A stretch of 25,454 bases of DNA from Candidatus Zipacnadia bacterium (GTDB lineage Bacteria > Armatimonadota > Zipacnadia > Zipacnadales > Zipacnadaceae), in the NCBI GenBank assembly GCA_029821215.1, contig JALGTV010000002.1, forward strand, positions 1 to 25,454, given 5' to 3'. Each line of letters starts with the position of its first letter. Within the stretch, counting starts at the first letter, position 1. Positions 7,429 through 15,577 of the stretch are shown here, piece by piece. The translations under genes were made by a program, and so were the position numbers. The notes beneath the pieces are model-generated. The model was given only the letters and a program-made list of their open reading frames with translations. It was not told the DNA's origin and did not search any database.

Positions 7429-8853
7429 ATGAAGGCACTGAAGCAGCGACTTGTTGATACCGTCCTCAATCTGACGGCAGACGAGGACCGGTTAGTGACC
7501 GGGCTACGCAACATTGCCCGAGTGGGCAAGCTTATTGCCCCACCGGGCGCGCATCGTAGGCAACTGAGTAAATTGCAATGGGCCATTGATCATGACCACT
7601 CAGCTATCCAGCTAATTAGAAGAATCGTCCGCGATACCAACCGCAATTTCCTCAAAGGATTTGTCACTTTATTCTTGGAGCACACTTGGCAAGGCTACCG
7701 ACAACGGAAACGCTTTGAGCAAGAACATGGCCTCTGGCCTCCTTCGTTTGTAGTGATCTCTCCCTTGGCGGCTTGTAATCTTCACTGTGTGGGCTGCTAC
7801 GCCGGAGCCTACGGCCATACCGAGCCCAATCTTTCTTACCAGGATATGGCTAACATAATCGAGGAGGTACGGGAGTGGGGCACCCGGTTCATCACCATTT
7901 CGGGCGGCGAACCTACGATGTACTGGAACCGCATCAAAGGTGATGATCGCGGTCTTAAAGACCTCCTCCAACAATACCAGGATATGGTCTTCCTGATGTA
8001 CACTAATGGCACGCTGATTGACGAGGATATGGCGGCAGATATGGAACAGTTAGGTAATATCACCCCGGCGATTAGTGTAGAGGGCTACCGAGAACAAACC
8101 GATGCCCGCCGGGGTGAAGGCGTCTTTGATAAAGTAATGAATGCAATGGACTTGCTGCGTCAACACAATGTATTCTTCGGTGCCTCGGTGACCTATACTA
8201 CTCAGAATATAGACACCATTGCGTCGGACGAATTTGTCGAAATGCTAATGGACAAAGGCTGTTTCTATGCCTGGTACTTTATGTATGTGCCGGTAGGGAA
8301 GGGCCCGGATTTTTCGCTGATGGTCTCGCCCCAGCAACGAGAAAAAGTAGCCAAGAAGACCTGGGAATGGCTCAACACCCGGCCTATCTTTATTGCCGAT
8401 TTCTGGAACTCAGGCCCGCTGGTCCAAGGATGTATTGCCGCTGGCCGCCCTAACGGCTATATGCACATAACTCACCAGGGAGATATATGTCCGTGCGTGT
8501 TTATGCTGTATTCGGAACATAATATTCATAATATTGATTCCGATACTCCACTCCTGGACGCACTGAAAAGCGATTTCTTTGAGATAATACGAAAAGGCCA
8601 GCGGGAAAAAGAAAACAATCCCCTGGCTCCCTGTCAAATTGTTGACCATCCTGAGGTACTCAAAGAAGCGGTGGAATCTACCAATGCTTCCTCTACTCAG
8701 GAAGGTCAAACCCTATTGACAGAGCTCCACCCGCTCATCCAGCAGCGGGCCCAGCAGTGGGGTGAAATCGCCGATAGGATGTGGACACAAAGCGGAGTTT
8801 ATACGGGGTTGGCGGAAGAGTATAATGAGGACGGCTGGCTCACTCCCGGCTAA
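7429..8853 (+). CDS. Radical SAM protein with SPASM-like C-terminal region
   Basis: About 474 residues. CNLHCVGC (Cys116, 120, 123) is the CxxxCxxC ligand set for the SAM-cleaving 4Fe-4S cluster, followed by SGGEPT (158-163), the methionine-binding GGEP motif. A cysteine-containing tail (ICPCVF, then APCQIVDHPEVL) resembles SPASM-type auxiliary cluster regions. A ~100-residue N-terminal helical extension precedes the barrel. I moved the start from GTG 7330 to ATG 7429 because of the G-rich ribosome site 8 nt upstream and the lack of one at 7330. It appears to belong to a widespread COG0535-like family of unknown reaction. The B12 radical SAM and GT-C genes follow closely, suggesting a shared product, perhaps a lipid, glycan or peptide modification. 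Confidence 0.85.
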   Translation: MKALKQRLVDTVLNLTADEDRLVTGLRNIARVGKLIAPPGAHRRQLSKLQWAIDHDHSAIQLIRRIVRDTNRNFLKGFVTLFLEHTWQGYRQRKRFEQEHGLWPPSFVVISPLAACNLHCVGCYAGAYGHTEPNLSYQDMANIIEEVREWGTRFITISGGEPTMYWNRIKGDDRGLKDLLQQYQDMVFLMYTNGTLIDEDMAADMEQLGNITPAISVEGYREQTDARRGEGVFDKVMNAMDLLRQHNVFFGASVTYTTQNIDTIASDEFVEMLMDKGCFYAWYFMYVPVGKGPDFSLMVSPQQREKVAKKTWEWLNTRPIFIADFWNSGPLVQGCIAAGRPNGYMHITHQGDICPCVFMLYSEHNIHNIDSDTPLLDALKSDFFEIIRKGQREKENNPLAPCQIVDHPEVLKEAVESTNASSTQEGQTLLTELHPLIQQRAQQWGEIADRMWTQSGVYTGLAEEYNEDGWLTPG

Positions 8854-8903
8854 TGGATTAGTGCTGCTGTGCAATTAGCTTGACTAATTATGAGAGGTAC
8901 AAA

Positions 8904-10208
8904 ATGGACATTTACCTGGTAGCCCCCGATACACTCAGAACCTATGGTGAATCAACTCATCGCCCCGAGAAAGGCTTGTTCCCTCCCCTGGGGCTGATGA
9001 CGGTGGCCGCCCTTACACCCCCTAATATAAACGTTAGTATTACTGATGAATGTCTGGAGCCGGTAGATTTTGACCGCGATGCAGACTTGGTGGGCCTGAC
9101 TGCTATGACCTCGGCGGCCCCCCGGGCCTATCAGATTGCCGACCATTTTCGCCAACGGGGAATTGCGGTGGTGATGGGCGGTATGCATGCCTCTGCTCTG
9201 CCCCAAGAAGCACTTCAGCACGTTGATGCGGTGGTGATCGGTGAGGCCGAAGGCCTGTGGCCTCAGTTGCTGGAGGACTTTCAAAAAGGTCAATTACAAA
9301 AAATATATCGCCACCGCGACTTTCCCAGTTTAGAGGGCTTGCAGACGCCGCGGCGCGACCTACTGGATTTGAGCAAATATTGGGGCCCGGATAGTCTCCA
9401 GGCTACCCGTGGCTGTCCCTACGACTGTTCCTTCTGCACGGTTTCCACCTTCTTCGGCCGCACTTACCGCACTCGGCCAATAGACGATGTTATAGCTGAA
9501 GCCACCGAGCTACGCGGCAAGCCGCTGATATTTGTAGATGATAATATAATGGGCAAGCCTTCGTATGCTGAGCAACTATTTGAGCGCCTCAAGGACCTTA
9601 AGAAGGGCTTTTTCGCCCAGGCCTCGACCAGCATGCTTAAGACGCCCCAGCTAATTAGTCAGGCAGCCGCGGCCGGTTGTAAGGCGCTGTTTGTGGGTTT
9701 GGAGACTCTCTCCACCGAAAATTTAGCTAAGATTGGCAAGAAAGTTAACGTGGTGGAAAGATATAGGGAGCTAATTAACCGGCTGCACGACAATGGCATC
9801 GCCATTGTCGGCGCTTTTATGTTTGGGTTGGAACACGATGATGAGGACGTTTTCCAGCGCACTGCTGAGTTTGCCCAGGAAACTAAGATTGATATACCCC
9901 AATTCGCCATACTCACTCCCCTACCCGGCACCCGTTTCTACGAACAGGTGGAGCGCGAGGGTCGGATAATAGACCGCGACTGGACAAATTATGATGGCAA
10001 TCATGTGTGCTTCCGCCCTTACCGGTTGAGCAGCGAGAAGTTGGAAGCTGGCCTGCAATGGATCTACCAACACTGCTATTCTTGGAGTAACATCATTAAG
10101 CGTACTGCCCGCCACTTCAAACCCCTCATTTGGACGGTCAACGGGATATATCATAACCGGGTGCGCAACTGGATTGCCCGCCGGACCAGCGCAGTCGCCC
10201 CCCAATGA
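8904..10208 (+). CDS. B12-binding domain radical SAM protein
   Basis: About 434 residues. An N-terminal Rossmann-like cobalamin-binding domain (1-130; LVGLTAMTS, GGMHASALP, VVIGEAEG) precedes a radical SAM barrel with CPYDCSFC (Cys171, 175, 178). The C-terminal region (KLEAGLQWIYQHCYSW) resembles the DUF4070 tail found in such enzymes. Relatives include HpnP and HpnJ (hopanoids) and other methylases, so methyl transfer or C-C bond chemistry on an unactivated carbon is plausible; the substrate is not indicated. ATG 8904 is chosen because GAGAGGT lies 6 nt upstream; an in-frame TTG at 8880 lacks this. The stop overlaps the next ATG (ATGA), so it is coupled to the membrane-protein gene. Confidence 0.87.
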   Translation: MDIYLVAPDTLRTYGESTHRPEKGLFPPLGLMTVAALTPPNINVSITDECLEPVDFDRDADLVGLTAMTSAAPRAYQIADHFRQRGIAVVMGGMHASALPQEALQHVDAVVIGEAEGLWPQLLEDFQKGQLQKIYRHRDFPSLEGLQTPRRDLLDLSKYWGPDSLQATRGCPYDCSFCTVSTFFGRTYRTRPIDDVIAEATELRGKPLIFVDDNIMGKPSYAEQLFERLKDLKKGFFAQASTSMLKTPQLISQAAAAGCKALFVGLETLSTENLAKIGKKVNVVERYRELINRLHDNGIAIVGAFMFGLEHDDEDVFQRTAEFAQETKIDIPQFAILTPLPGTRFYEQVEREGRIIDRDWTNYDGNHVCFRPYRLSSEKLEAGLQWIYQHCYSWSNIIKRTARHFKPLIWTVNGIYHNRVRNWIARRTSAVAPQ

Positions 10209-12061
10209 CCCCCGCACACCGACAGTTACCTACCAAGCTGCTGCTGGATCGCTGGCTACCGGTCGGTGTAGCGTTAATTGTCGCTATCCTGTTCGGGCTG
10301 CCGCACGCAATTATGTGGCACAAGTTGCGGGCTACCGGCCAAAGCTATGCTCCCCTGGTAGTAGATGGTGTGCAGGCCCTGACCTACGATGAGACCACTT
10401 ACTATGCCCCCCGGGTAAGGGATGTCCTGGACGGTCATCCATTTTCAGCAGCCCCTGCCGACTACGAACATAAACAAGAGACCCCTTTCTTAGGTGTGGG
10501 GATAATAGCCCCCCTGTTCATAGCCGCTTTAGCCAAGTTGATAGGCGGCAGTGTGGCCGGGGCCTTTGTCCTGTGTGATTTCCTGCTGCCCCCGGTCAGC
10601 TTTCTGCTCATCTATCTGCTGTGTCGCCGGATAGGAGCCGGCACGTGGGTAGGTGTCGCTGCTGGTTTGTTAGTTGTCCTGGCTCATGATCAAATCAGCC
10701 TGCCCTTTGTTGTTGCTGGTAATCCCACCTGGCAGCGGCTGGCCGATCATCTCCACATATTCGGTTCCGTCCGTCCCATGGAATACAGCCGCTTACCTGT
10801 GCCCCAGTTTTCCTATATCCTGTTTTTGCTGGCCATCATCGGCCTCTACCAAACCCGGCGCAACCCCCGCCCCAGCACAATTGTCCTCACCGGGCTGGCG
10901 ATTGGCTCACTATTCTACAGCTATGTATTCTTTTGGACCTACATAGTGGTGGGGGCCGGCTTGTGGGTGCTTATGCTGGCCGCCCAACGCAACTGGCAAG
11001 CGGCCGGTGCCGTCGCCCTCGCGACCGGAGTAGGTTGTCTACTGGGCCTGCCAGTCCTGTTACCTTTGCTGGGGTCGGCGTTATTTGGCGGCGAGCAGTA
11101 CATAATGCTTGTGACTCGTCTGAGTTGGGGGGGGCGGCACATTCGGCTGCTAACTCACCACAAGTATGAATGGGCCTTGCTACTGACTTACTTCATTATC
11201 TATCCGTGGCGCCGGCGGGAGTTTCCCTTTATGACGGCCTTTGTACTGGCAGCATACGGTTGCCTGTTGGTTGGTAGAGTAGTTCATCTCAACGTGCAGG
11301 AGTGGCACTGGTTTGGCCGGTGCTGGTATCCGTGGTTGTCTATAGCGTTGCCCTTAGGGATATGGGCTCGAGTGAATACTCAGTATGATCGCCAGCGGTG
11401 GCGACGCTGGGCGCAGTGGGGACGCCAGTATGCCCTGAGGCCGGTTATGATCGGGTTGTGTACGCTATGTCTCGCCTACGGGTTTAATGACCACATATCT
11501 TATGGCCTGAACATGTACCAACAGCATACCTTGCCGTCGGGGACCCAAGCAGCATTGAACTGGCTGGGGCACAATGCAGCTACTGATAGCGTGGTAATGG
11601 CCGCCGATATGAATGTGTTGGCGTTGGTGCCTGTCTATACCCAGTGTAATTCGTACCTGCCCTACTGCCAGCTTACCGTGGCCTCCGATGAGGAACTGGT
11701 GGAACGATTCTGGATAACTGCGGCTATCTGCGGGCTGTCCGACGAGTATGTAGACCACTTGCTGGCTCCGGACGAGCCAGTGGATGGATTCTTTCAGCCC
11801 CATCGCTGGTGGGCAGTGAACTGGCTGTATCTGACTCAATTTGGAGAGATGGTATTGCCGCTACCGGTGCGCGATCAGATAGAAGCCAAAGGGAGACACA
11901 CAACGAAGATGCCTGTAAAGGAATTGTTGACTAAGTATAGGCTTGACTATTTGTGGATTGATGATGTGGTAGCCAACGACTCTTCATACAACTTTACTCA
12001 ATTGCCTTACCTAACCCAGGTGTTCGCGGCCAGCGGCACCCGGCTGTATGCAGTCAAGTAG
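10205..12061 (+). CDS. Polytopic membrane protein, GT-C glycosyltransferase-like
   Basis: 618 residues with about ten or more membrane segments in the first 440, then a soluble C-terminal domain of about 180. The first segment (about 18-36) is followed by an extracytoplasmic loop with YDETTYYAPR (61-70). An acidic pair in the first loop is the hallmark of GT-C enzymes, which use polyprenyl-phosphate sugars (PMT, ArnT and relatives). Start ATG 10205 overlaps the upstream stop, placing the gene in the radical SAM operon. Overall similarity to a named family is weak by eye, so the glycosyltransferase role is inferred from topology and the acidic motif. The sequence after its TAG is a scar of the neighbouring GNAT gene. 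Confidence 0.7.
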   Translation: MTPAHRQLPTKLLLDRWLPVGVALIVAILFGLPHAIMWHKLRATGQSYAPLVVDGVQALTYDETTYYAPRVRDVLDGHPFSAAPADYEHKQETPFLGVGIIAPLFIAALAKLIGGSVAGAFVLCDFLLPPVSFLLIYLLCRRIGAGTWVGVAAGLLVVLAHDQISLPFVVAGNPTWQRLADHLHIFGSVRPMEYSRLPVPQFSYILFLLAIIGLYQTRRNPRPSTIVLTGLAIGSLFYSYVFFWTYIVVGAGLWVLMLAAQRNWQAAGAVALATGVGCLLGLPVLLPLLGSALFGGEQYIMLVTRLSWGGRHIRLLTHHKYEWALLLTYFIIYPWRRREFPFMTAFVLAAYGCLLVGRVVHLNVQEWHWFGRCWYPWLSIALPLGIWARVNTQYDRQRWRRWAQWGRQYALRPVMIGLCTLCLAYGFNDHISYGLNMYQQHTLPSGTQAALNWLGHNAATDSVVMAADMNVLALVPVYTQCNSYLPYCQLTVASDEELVERFWITAAICGLSDEYVDHLLAPDEPVDGFFQPHRWWAVNWLYLTQFGEMVLPLPVRDQIEAKGRHTTKMPVKELLTKYRLDYLWIDDVVANDSSYNFTQLPYLTQVFAASGTRLYAVK

Positions 12062-12093
12062 GCTGAGGAAGCAGCCATCCTACCCCGTCAACT
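12050..12093 (+). pseudogene. Scar of a deleted second GNAT gene
   Basis: GCAGTCAAGTAGGCTGAG (12050-12067) matches 14523-14540, just upstream of the intact GNAT gene, at 17 of 18 positions. Directly after it, 12067-12093 matches 15458-15484 near the GNAT 3' end at 24 of 27 positions, including 19 of 20 in the last 20. The two pieces lie in the same order as in the intact gene but with about 920 bp missing between them. The tail piece still encodes the AILxRQL segment of the GNAT C-terminus. The simplest reading is a former GNAT copy, directly behind the GT-C gene, reduced to a scar. Confidence 0.65.
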
Positions 12094-12219
12094 AGCTTGA
12101 CAGGTAGCGAGCAAAGCGCGACAGAGTATATGCTTTTTGTTGTTATCCACGGTTCCAATACGCTGCTCCGACAAACCCTCTTCAATATCTTCTGATAACT
12201 GAGTGCAGATATATGCCTA

Positions 12220-12248
12220 TTGACAACATTATACATAAGTGATATAAT
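12220..12248 (+). promoter_or_regulatory. Perfect consensus sigma-70 promoter
   Basis: TTGACA (12220-12225) and TATAAT (12243-12248) with exactly 17 bp between them: a 12-of-12 match at ideal spacing, the best promoter in the window. Transcription would begin near 12255 and read the 96-residue gene at 12420 after a leader of about 165 nt. Such a strong promoter before a small unknown gene suggests high expression, or strong synthesis controlled later in the leader. Confidence 0.85.
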
Positions 12249-12254
12249 AGTAAG

Positions 12255-12413
12255 ATGTATATGAAAGGCCCGTGTTGGCATGTATTTTACGCCTGAGAGC
12301 CTGCGATAGCCGAAGGTGTAATTACAAAAGACGCAGTGTGATCCTTCATAACTGGGCAGAAGATACGGGTGCATTCTACTTAGCTTTTTGGCCAATAACT
12401 CCTATTAGGGGGT
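12255..12413 (+). ncRNA. Structured 5' leader of the 96-residue gene
   Basis: Three pairings can be drawn. The first, GCCCGTGTT (12268-12276) with GATACGGGT (12362-12370), is 9 bp with three G-U pairs and encloses the rest. The second, TTACGCC (12287-12293) with GGTGTAA (12315-12321), is 7 bp with one G-U pair. The third, ACTCC (12398-12402) with GGGGT (12409-12413), covers the ribosome site AGGGGG. This resembles a riboswitch-like or protein-binding leader controlling translation. I compared it from memory with TPP, SAM-I, lysine, M-box, cobalamin, c-di-GMP and c-di-AMP classes and found no match. Only the pairing is seen; function is inferred. Confidence 0.4.
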
Positions 12414-12419
12414 GCCGTC

Positions 12420-12710
12420 ATGGTGAATTGTGCTGAAGATAGGGGAAATGAGTCATTGTCAGAGTTTGATGTGAAAAAGGTATCGGAGGTTAAAGGGCAG
12501 CGATTGATCAGCAAGAGCAAAGGCAGGATATTCAGAATGCAAGTCGTGGAGCGAGTACCCAACGGGGAATACTACCTGGGTGTCTGCCACGTGCAGGGTA
12601 GCGAACTGGAGACGGCGCTAAGAGTCATACTTAGTTGGCAGTCCGAGTGTGGTAGTCCGAACGACATGTCTCATCGTTGCATAAAGATAATAGGCATTGA
12701 CAGCTACTGA
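12420..12710 (+). CDS. Hypothetical 96-residue protein
   Basis: I do not recognise this protein. It has a hydrophilic, mixed-charge N-terminus (1-40), then a compact part with alternating hydrophobic residues (IFRMQVVERV, EYYLGVCHV, ETALRVILSW) that suggests a small alpha/beta fold. Four cysteines (about 4, 57, 77 and 86) are spread out and form no clear metal motif. There is no signal peptide or membrane segment. ATG 12420 has AGGGGG 7 nt upstream. It stands alone behind a perfect promoter and a structured leader, and its codons are more AT-rich than those of the operons to its left, consistent with a separate origin. It converges with the downstream minus-strand gene. Confidence 0.6.
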   Translation: MVNCAEDRGNESLSEFDVKKVSEVKGQRLISKSKGRIFRMQVVERVPNGEYYLGVCHVQGSELETALRVILSWQSECGSPNDMSHRCIKIIGIDSY

Positions 12711-12806
12711 CACAAAGACACGATATAGAACGGGCGGCAGTGACCCGGGGGTGCGGGGATAGCTGGAGCGCAGCAGCGGGGCGTGACTTAGCGGCTATCG
12801 GCATAA

Positions 12807-14324
12807 TCACTTATGATTTTCTATATAGTCTTCGATGACCCCCAGCAAATCGTCGTTAAGTATCTGCTCTAATTCGTGAAAACTCACGGCATCCATTTCA
12901 AAGGTAGAAAACGTTTTGTCCAGGCTGTGCGTAAGATTATCGATTTTTTCTTGCCTAGTCGAGCCTGTATATGAGTACATCCGGCACCACCAGCACTGCC
13001 AAAGGTCACGGCCCGCAAGCTGGTCAAACTGTTCGTTGCCGCTAACACCCAGATACGTCCAAGGCTCATCAATCAGACCCTCGCTGAGTAAGGCCTCGCC
13101 GTCGATGTAGTTGGGTACTGCTTTAAGTGGCTCTTGCACCCATGGAAAGTAGGACACCATCGAAATAGGCAGGTCCCCCACTTCGGCCCGCACTTCACGC
13201 ATAAAACGAGTGAATATCTCACCGGTAAGCTCAACGAATTGGGCACGCTCTGGACTGTTGATATCCGTATTATGTGGATCGATCCCGTACCTCTGTATGT
13301 ACTCCTCCACTACCGGCGGATTGAAGCCAAACGCCCGAGGAACTGGCACCGTCGCCGTTCCGTACTGGTCCCACCAAATACGTCCCCTGAAGTATCGATT
13401 ACTGGCCCATGCCGATTCACGTAGCGAAAAAAGAAAACCATCAACACCGTAAGCCATAATCTCCCGTATCTCATTAAGACGATGTTCCCGAACTTCTGGA
13501 TAGGCATAACACGGGAACCCAGTCCAGTGCCATTCGGGTCCTGGGTAGTTGGGGTCGCCGATATACTCCCACATGTACTCTGGATGCTCCACAAAGAAGA
13601 GGTCAGAGTTTGCAACATCGTAGCCATTTGACTGCTCGCCGACAACACTCTCAAAAAGCGTTATCCAGGCGTAGACGGGAATGCCGTACTTGTGTGCCTC
13701 AGGTACGATGACTTCAAGCGGATCAATCAACTGCATCAGGTCCGGCCACTGACCACCGGTTTGCAAATCCCACTGCACCCAGGCTGTTTCCTGGCTCCGG
13801 TAGGCAACTCTACCTAGTTCGGAGATGCGGTAGTAAATACGGTCAATGCCGGCTGAAGCAAGGTCGGCCACAATCCGGGAATATATTTGCTCTGGGGTGT
13901 CATTAGGAAATTTCTGAGCATACACCATATAAGGTCCGCAAGCATCCCAGTTGACGCAGACCTTCGGCCGGTTGGACCATCCCTTTGGCCATTGGTCAAG
14001 CCCAACGCAAGAACGAAGTACGGATATGCCGTCCCCTACGTCCGTCATACCATTGCTGTTTACATCAGCGGAGGTTTGGTCGTCGTCTAACCCTACGACC
14101 ATACGCAGTATCTGCGTGGCATCGCCAACATCCGCCTGGCCATCATTGTTCATGTCACCTCGGTACTGCTTATACCTAGCAGGAGAGACCGTAGGCTCTA
14201 ACCCTCTTTGGTTCACTGCAGAGGCCGGGCTCCTGGTAGTGGAGTAGCTGTGTGAGCCGCTACACGCTGCAATTACAACTAAGGCAGTCGTCATAACGAC
14301 AACAACTACAAAAGACCGTGCCAT
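12807..14324 (-). CDS. Glycoside-hydrolase-like (GHL10) lipoprotein with dockerin-like repeats
   Basis: 505 residues from ATG 14324, which has a G6 ribosome site 6 nt upstream. A signal sequence ends in a lipobox, IAAC (Cys21), predicting lipid anchoring. Two EF-hand-like repeats follow: GDMNNDGQADVGDATQILRM (about 55-74) and ADVNSNGMTDVGDGISVLRS (85-104). Their D-x-N-x-D-G-type Ca2+ loops match type I dockerin. Residues from about 120 to the end (DLASAGIDRIYYRI, HKYGIPVYAWITLFES, YGVDGFLFSLRES) look like the GHL10/DUF187 TIM-barrel family of putative surface glycosidases. The order lipid anchor, dockerin, enzyme is unusual, since dockerins are commonly C-terminal. No cohesin gene is in view. 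The gene lies inside the apparently inserted block and no convincing promoter was found. Confidence 0.78.
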   Translation of the reverse strand: MARSFVVVVVMTTALVVIAACSGSHSYSTTRSPASAVNQRGLEPTVSPARYKQYRGDMNNDGQADVGDATQILRMVVGLDDDQTSADVNSNGMTDVGDGISVLRSCVGLDQWPKGWSNRPKVCVNWDACGPYMVYAQKFPNDTPEQIYSRIVADLASAGIDRIYYRISELGRVAYRSQETAWVQWDLQTGGQWPDLMQLIDPLEVIVPEAHKYGIPVYAWITLFESVVGEQSNGYDVANSDLFFVEHPEYMWEYIGDPNYPGPEWHWTGFPCYAYPEVREHRLNEIREIMAYGVDGFLFSLRESAWASNRYFRGRIWWDQYGTATVPVPRAFGFNPPVVEEYIQRYGIDPHNTDINSPERAQFVELTGEIFTRFMREVRAEVGDLPISMVSYFPWVQEPLKAVPNYIDGEALLSEGLIDEPWTYLGVSGNEQFDQLAGRDLWQCWWCRMYSYTGSTRQEKIDNLTHSLDKTFSTFEMDAVSFHELEQILNDDLLGVIEDYIENHK

Positions 14325-14522
14325 GCGAATCCCCCCACGGAAGTATGCTACATCACTTTGCAACGATTTCTTTTCGCCACCGGCACACCAACCTCCTCCC
14401 GCTTTTCATCCAGCGGACTTGACGAAGGCTAAGCCAGCAATACACCACCTTATATATTTATCGGCATAAATAGGAAGGTCTTTAGGTCGGTGTGAGGGAA
14501 GTGGTATATCTAAGAACCTCAC

Positions 14523-14540
14523 GCAGTCAAGTAGGTTGAG
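14523..14540 (+). repeat. Right copy of an 18-bp direct repeat bounding the 2.4-kb block
   Basis: GCAGTCAAGTAGGTTGAG repeats 12050-12067 with one mismatch. In the left copy it covers the last codons and TAG of the GT-C gene; here it lies in noncoding DNA before the GNAT gene. Its last bases supply part of the GNAT ribosome site (GAGAGGT, 14538-14544). This suggests that GNAT once followed the GT-C gene directly. Confidence 0.7.
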
Positions 14541-14552
14541 AGGTACCTTAAC

Positions 14553-15536
14553 GTGTTGGCAACTGAACTACAAACTATACAACTTAAGTCAAATGAGAAA
14601 ATGGTGGTGGTCAAGCTCACTGCCCCTGCGCCTGACTGGGAGGAGCGCGTAGTTGGTCTGTTGAGCCACAAAGGCCAGCCATGGATCAATTGGCTGAGAT
14701 TGGTCCTCAACGAGGAACTACCTGGCTTGAAAGTTCATTTTTATCTCGGCCTGCTGGGCGAGGAACTGGTAGGCAATATTATGACCACCGAGGCGGTTAG
14801 TCCCCAAGTGGGCATAGTGGGTCATGTCTTCACTGTTCCTGCCCACCGGCGTAAAGGCATTTGCACAGCGTTGATGGATACCCTTACTGAGGACTTTATT
14901 GACCGAGGGGGCCAGGCAATGACGCTGGGTACCGGTTATGACAGCGCCGCCTTTCATATATATGCAAGTTTCGGCTTTGAGAGCGTGGCCCAAACGGGGC
15001 GCATGATCTGGGAAGCCCAGCCCGGCTTCCTCAAAGATTATTTTGCTGCCGGTCCAACAACAGTAAGGGACATCGGCTGGTCGGACTGGGCACTGCTGGA
15101 CCTATTGTATACAGTGAAAGACGGTGACTTTATGCGCAGTGTGCGCTTTGCCCAGTATCGGCCAGCTTCTTACGAAGGTTTGTTCCCCCAGCTTCACGAC
15201 CTGCTCGACCAGCCATCGGCTCAGTCTAAAGTCCTGGAGAAAGAGGACGGAGAGGTAGTGGGCCACGCTACTTTGCTGCCTGACCCGCGCTGGCAAAACA
15301 GCGTGTTGCTGCTGGACCTGTTCGTCCATCCCAACTTCTATGAAGGCGCTGGAGAGCTGCTGGCGGCATTACCCTTCCCGGCTGACGCCAAGATTCAAGC
15401 TTTTGCTGAGGCCACCTCCGAGGCCAAGATTGCTCTGCTCAAAGGCCGAGGCTTGCAGGAAGAGGCCATCCTACTCCGTCAACTGACAGTTGATGGCGAG
15501 CCGGTGGATGTGGTGGTGCTGGCCAAAGTCCCGTAA
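14553..15536 (+). CDS. GNAT-family N-acetyltransferase
   Basis: 327 residues from GTG 14553, with GAGAGGT 8 nt upstream; an ATG at 14601 is the alternative. The N-terminal half carries the GNAT fold: VGHVFTVPAHRRKGICTALM (89-108) is motif A, where RRKGIC contacts the acetyl-CoA pyrophosphate, followed by AFHIYASFGFES, the usual C-terminal GNAT helix-strand. The C-terminal half (about 150-327) looks like a second, degenerate acetyltransferase-like domain (GEVVGHATLL, LLLDLFVHPNFY). The acceptor is unknown. The scar behind the GT-C gene indicates that GNAT originally belonged to the radical SAM/GT-C operon. Confidence 0.82.
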   Translation: MLATELQTIQLKSNEKMVVVKLTAPAPDWEERVVGLLSHKGQPWINWLRLVLNEELPGLKVHFYLGLLGEELVGNIMTTEAVSPQVGIVGHVFTVPAHRRKGICTALMDTLTEDFIDRGGQAMTLGTGYDSAAFHIYASFGFESVAQTGRMIWEAQPGFLKDYFAAGPTTVRDIGWSDWALLDLLYTVKDGDFMRSVRFAQYRPASYEGLFPQLHDLLDQPSAQSKVLEKEDGEVVGHATLLPDPRWQNSVLLLDLFVHPNFYEGAGELLAALPFPADAKIQAFAEATSEAKIALLKGRGLQEEAILLRQLTVDGEPVDVVVLAKVP

Positions 15537-15562
15537 CACATAAATCTTTGTTATTCTGCTGT

Positions 15563-15577
15563 TAGGGGGAAACCCTA
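15563..15577 (+). promoter_or_regulatory. Hairpin over the SRPBCC gene's ribosome site and start
   Basis: TAGGG (15563-15567) pairs perfectly with CCCTA (15573-15577) across a GGAAA loop. The 5' arm is part of the AGGGGG ribosome site and the 3' arm includes the A of the ATG at 15577. It may dampen translation initiation. By-eye prediction only. Confidence 0.3.

Noticed and set aside
12255..12413. The leader as a known riboswitch (TPP, SAM, lysine, M-box, cobalamin or cyclic dinucleotide)
   Set aside because: None of the conserved cores of these classes could be found; only generic stems are visible.
13134..14247. Plus-strand open frames opposite the dockerin lipoprotein gene
   Set aside because: They are shadows of a gene with clear domains on the minus strand and have no ribosome sites or recognisable features.
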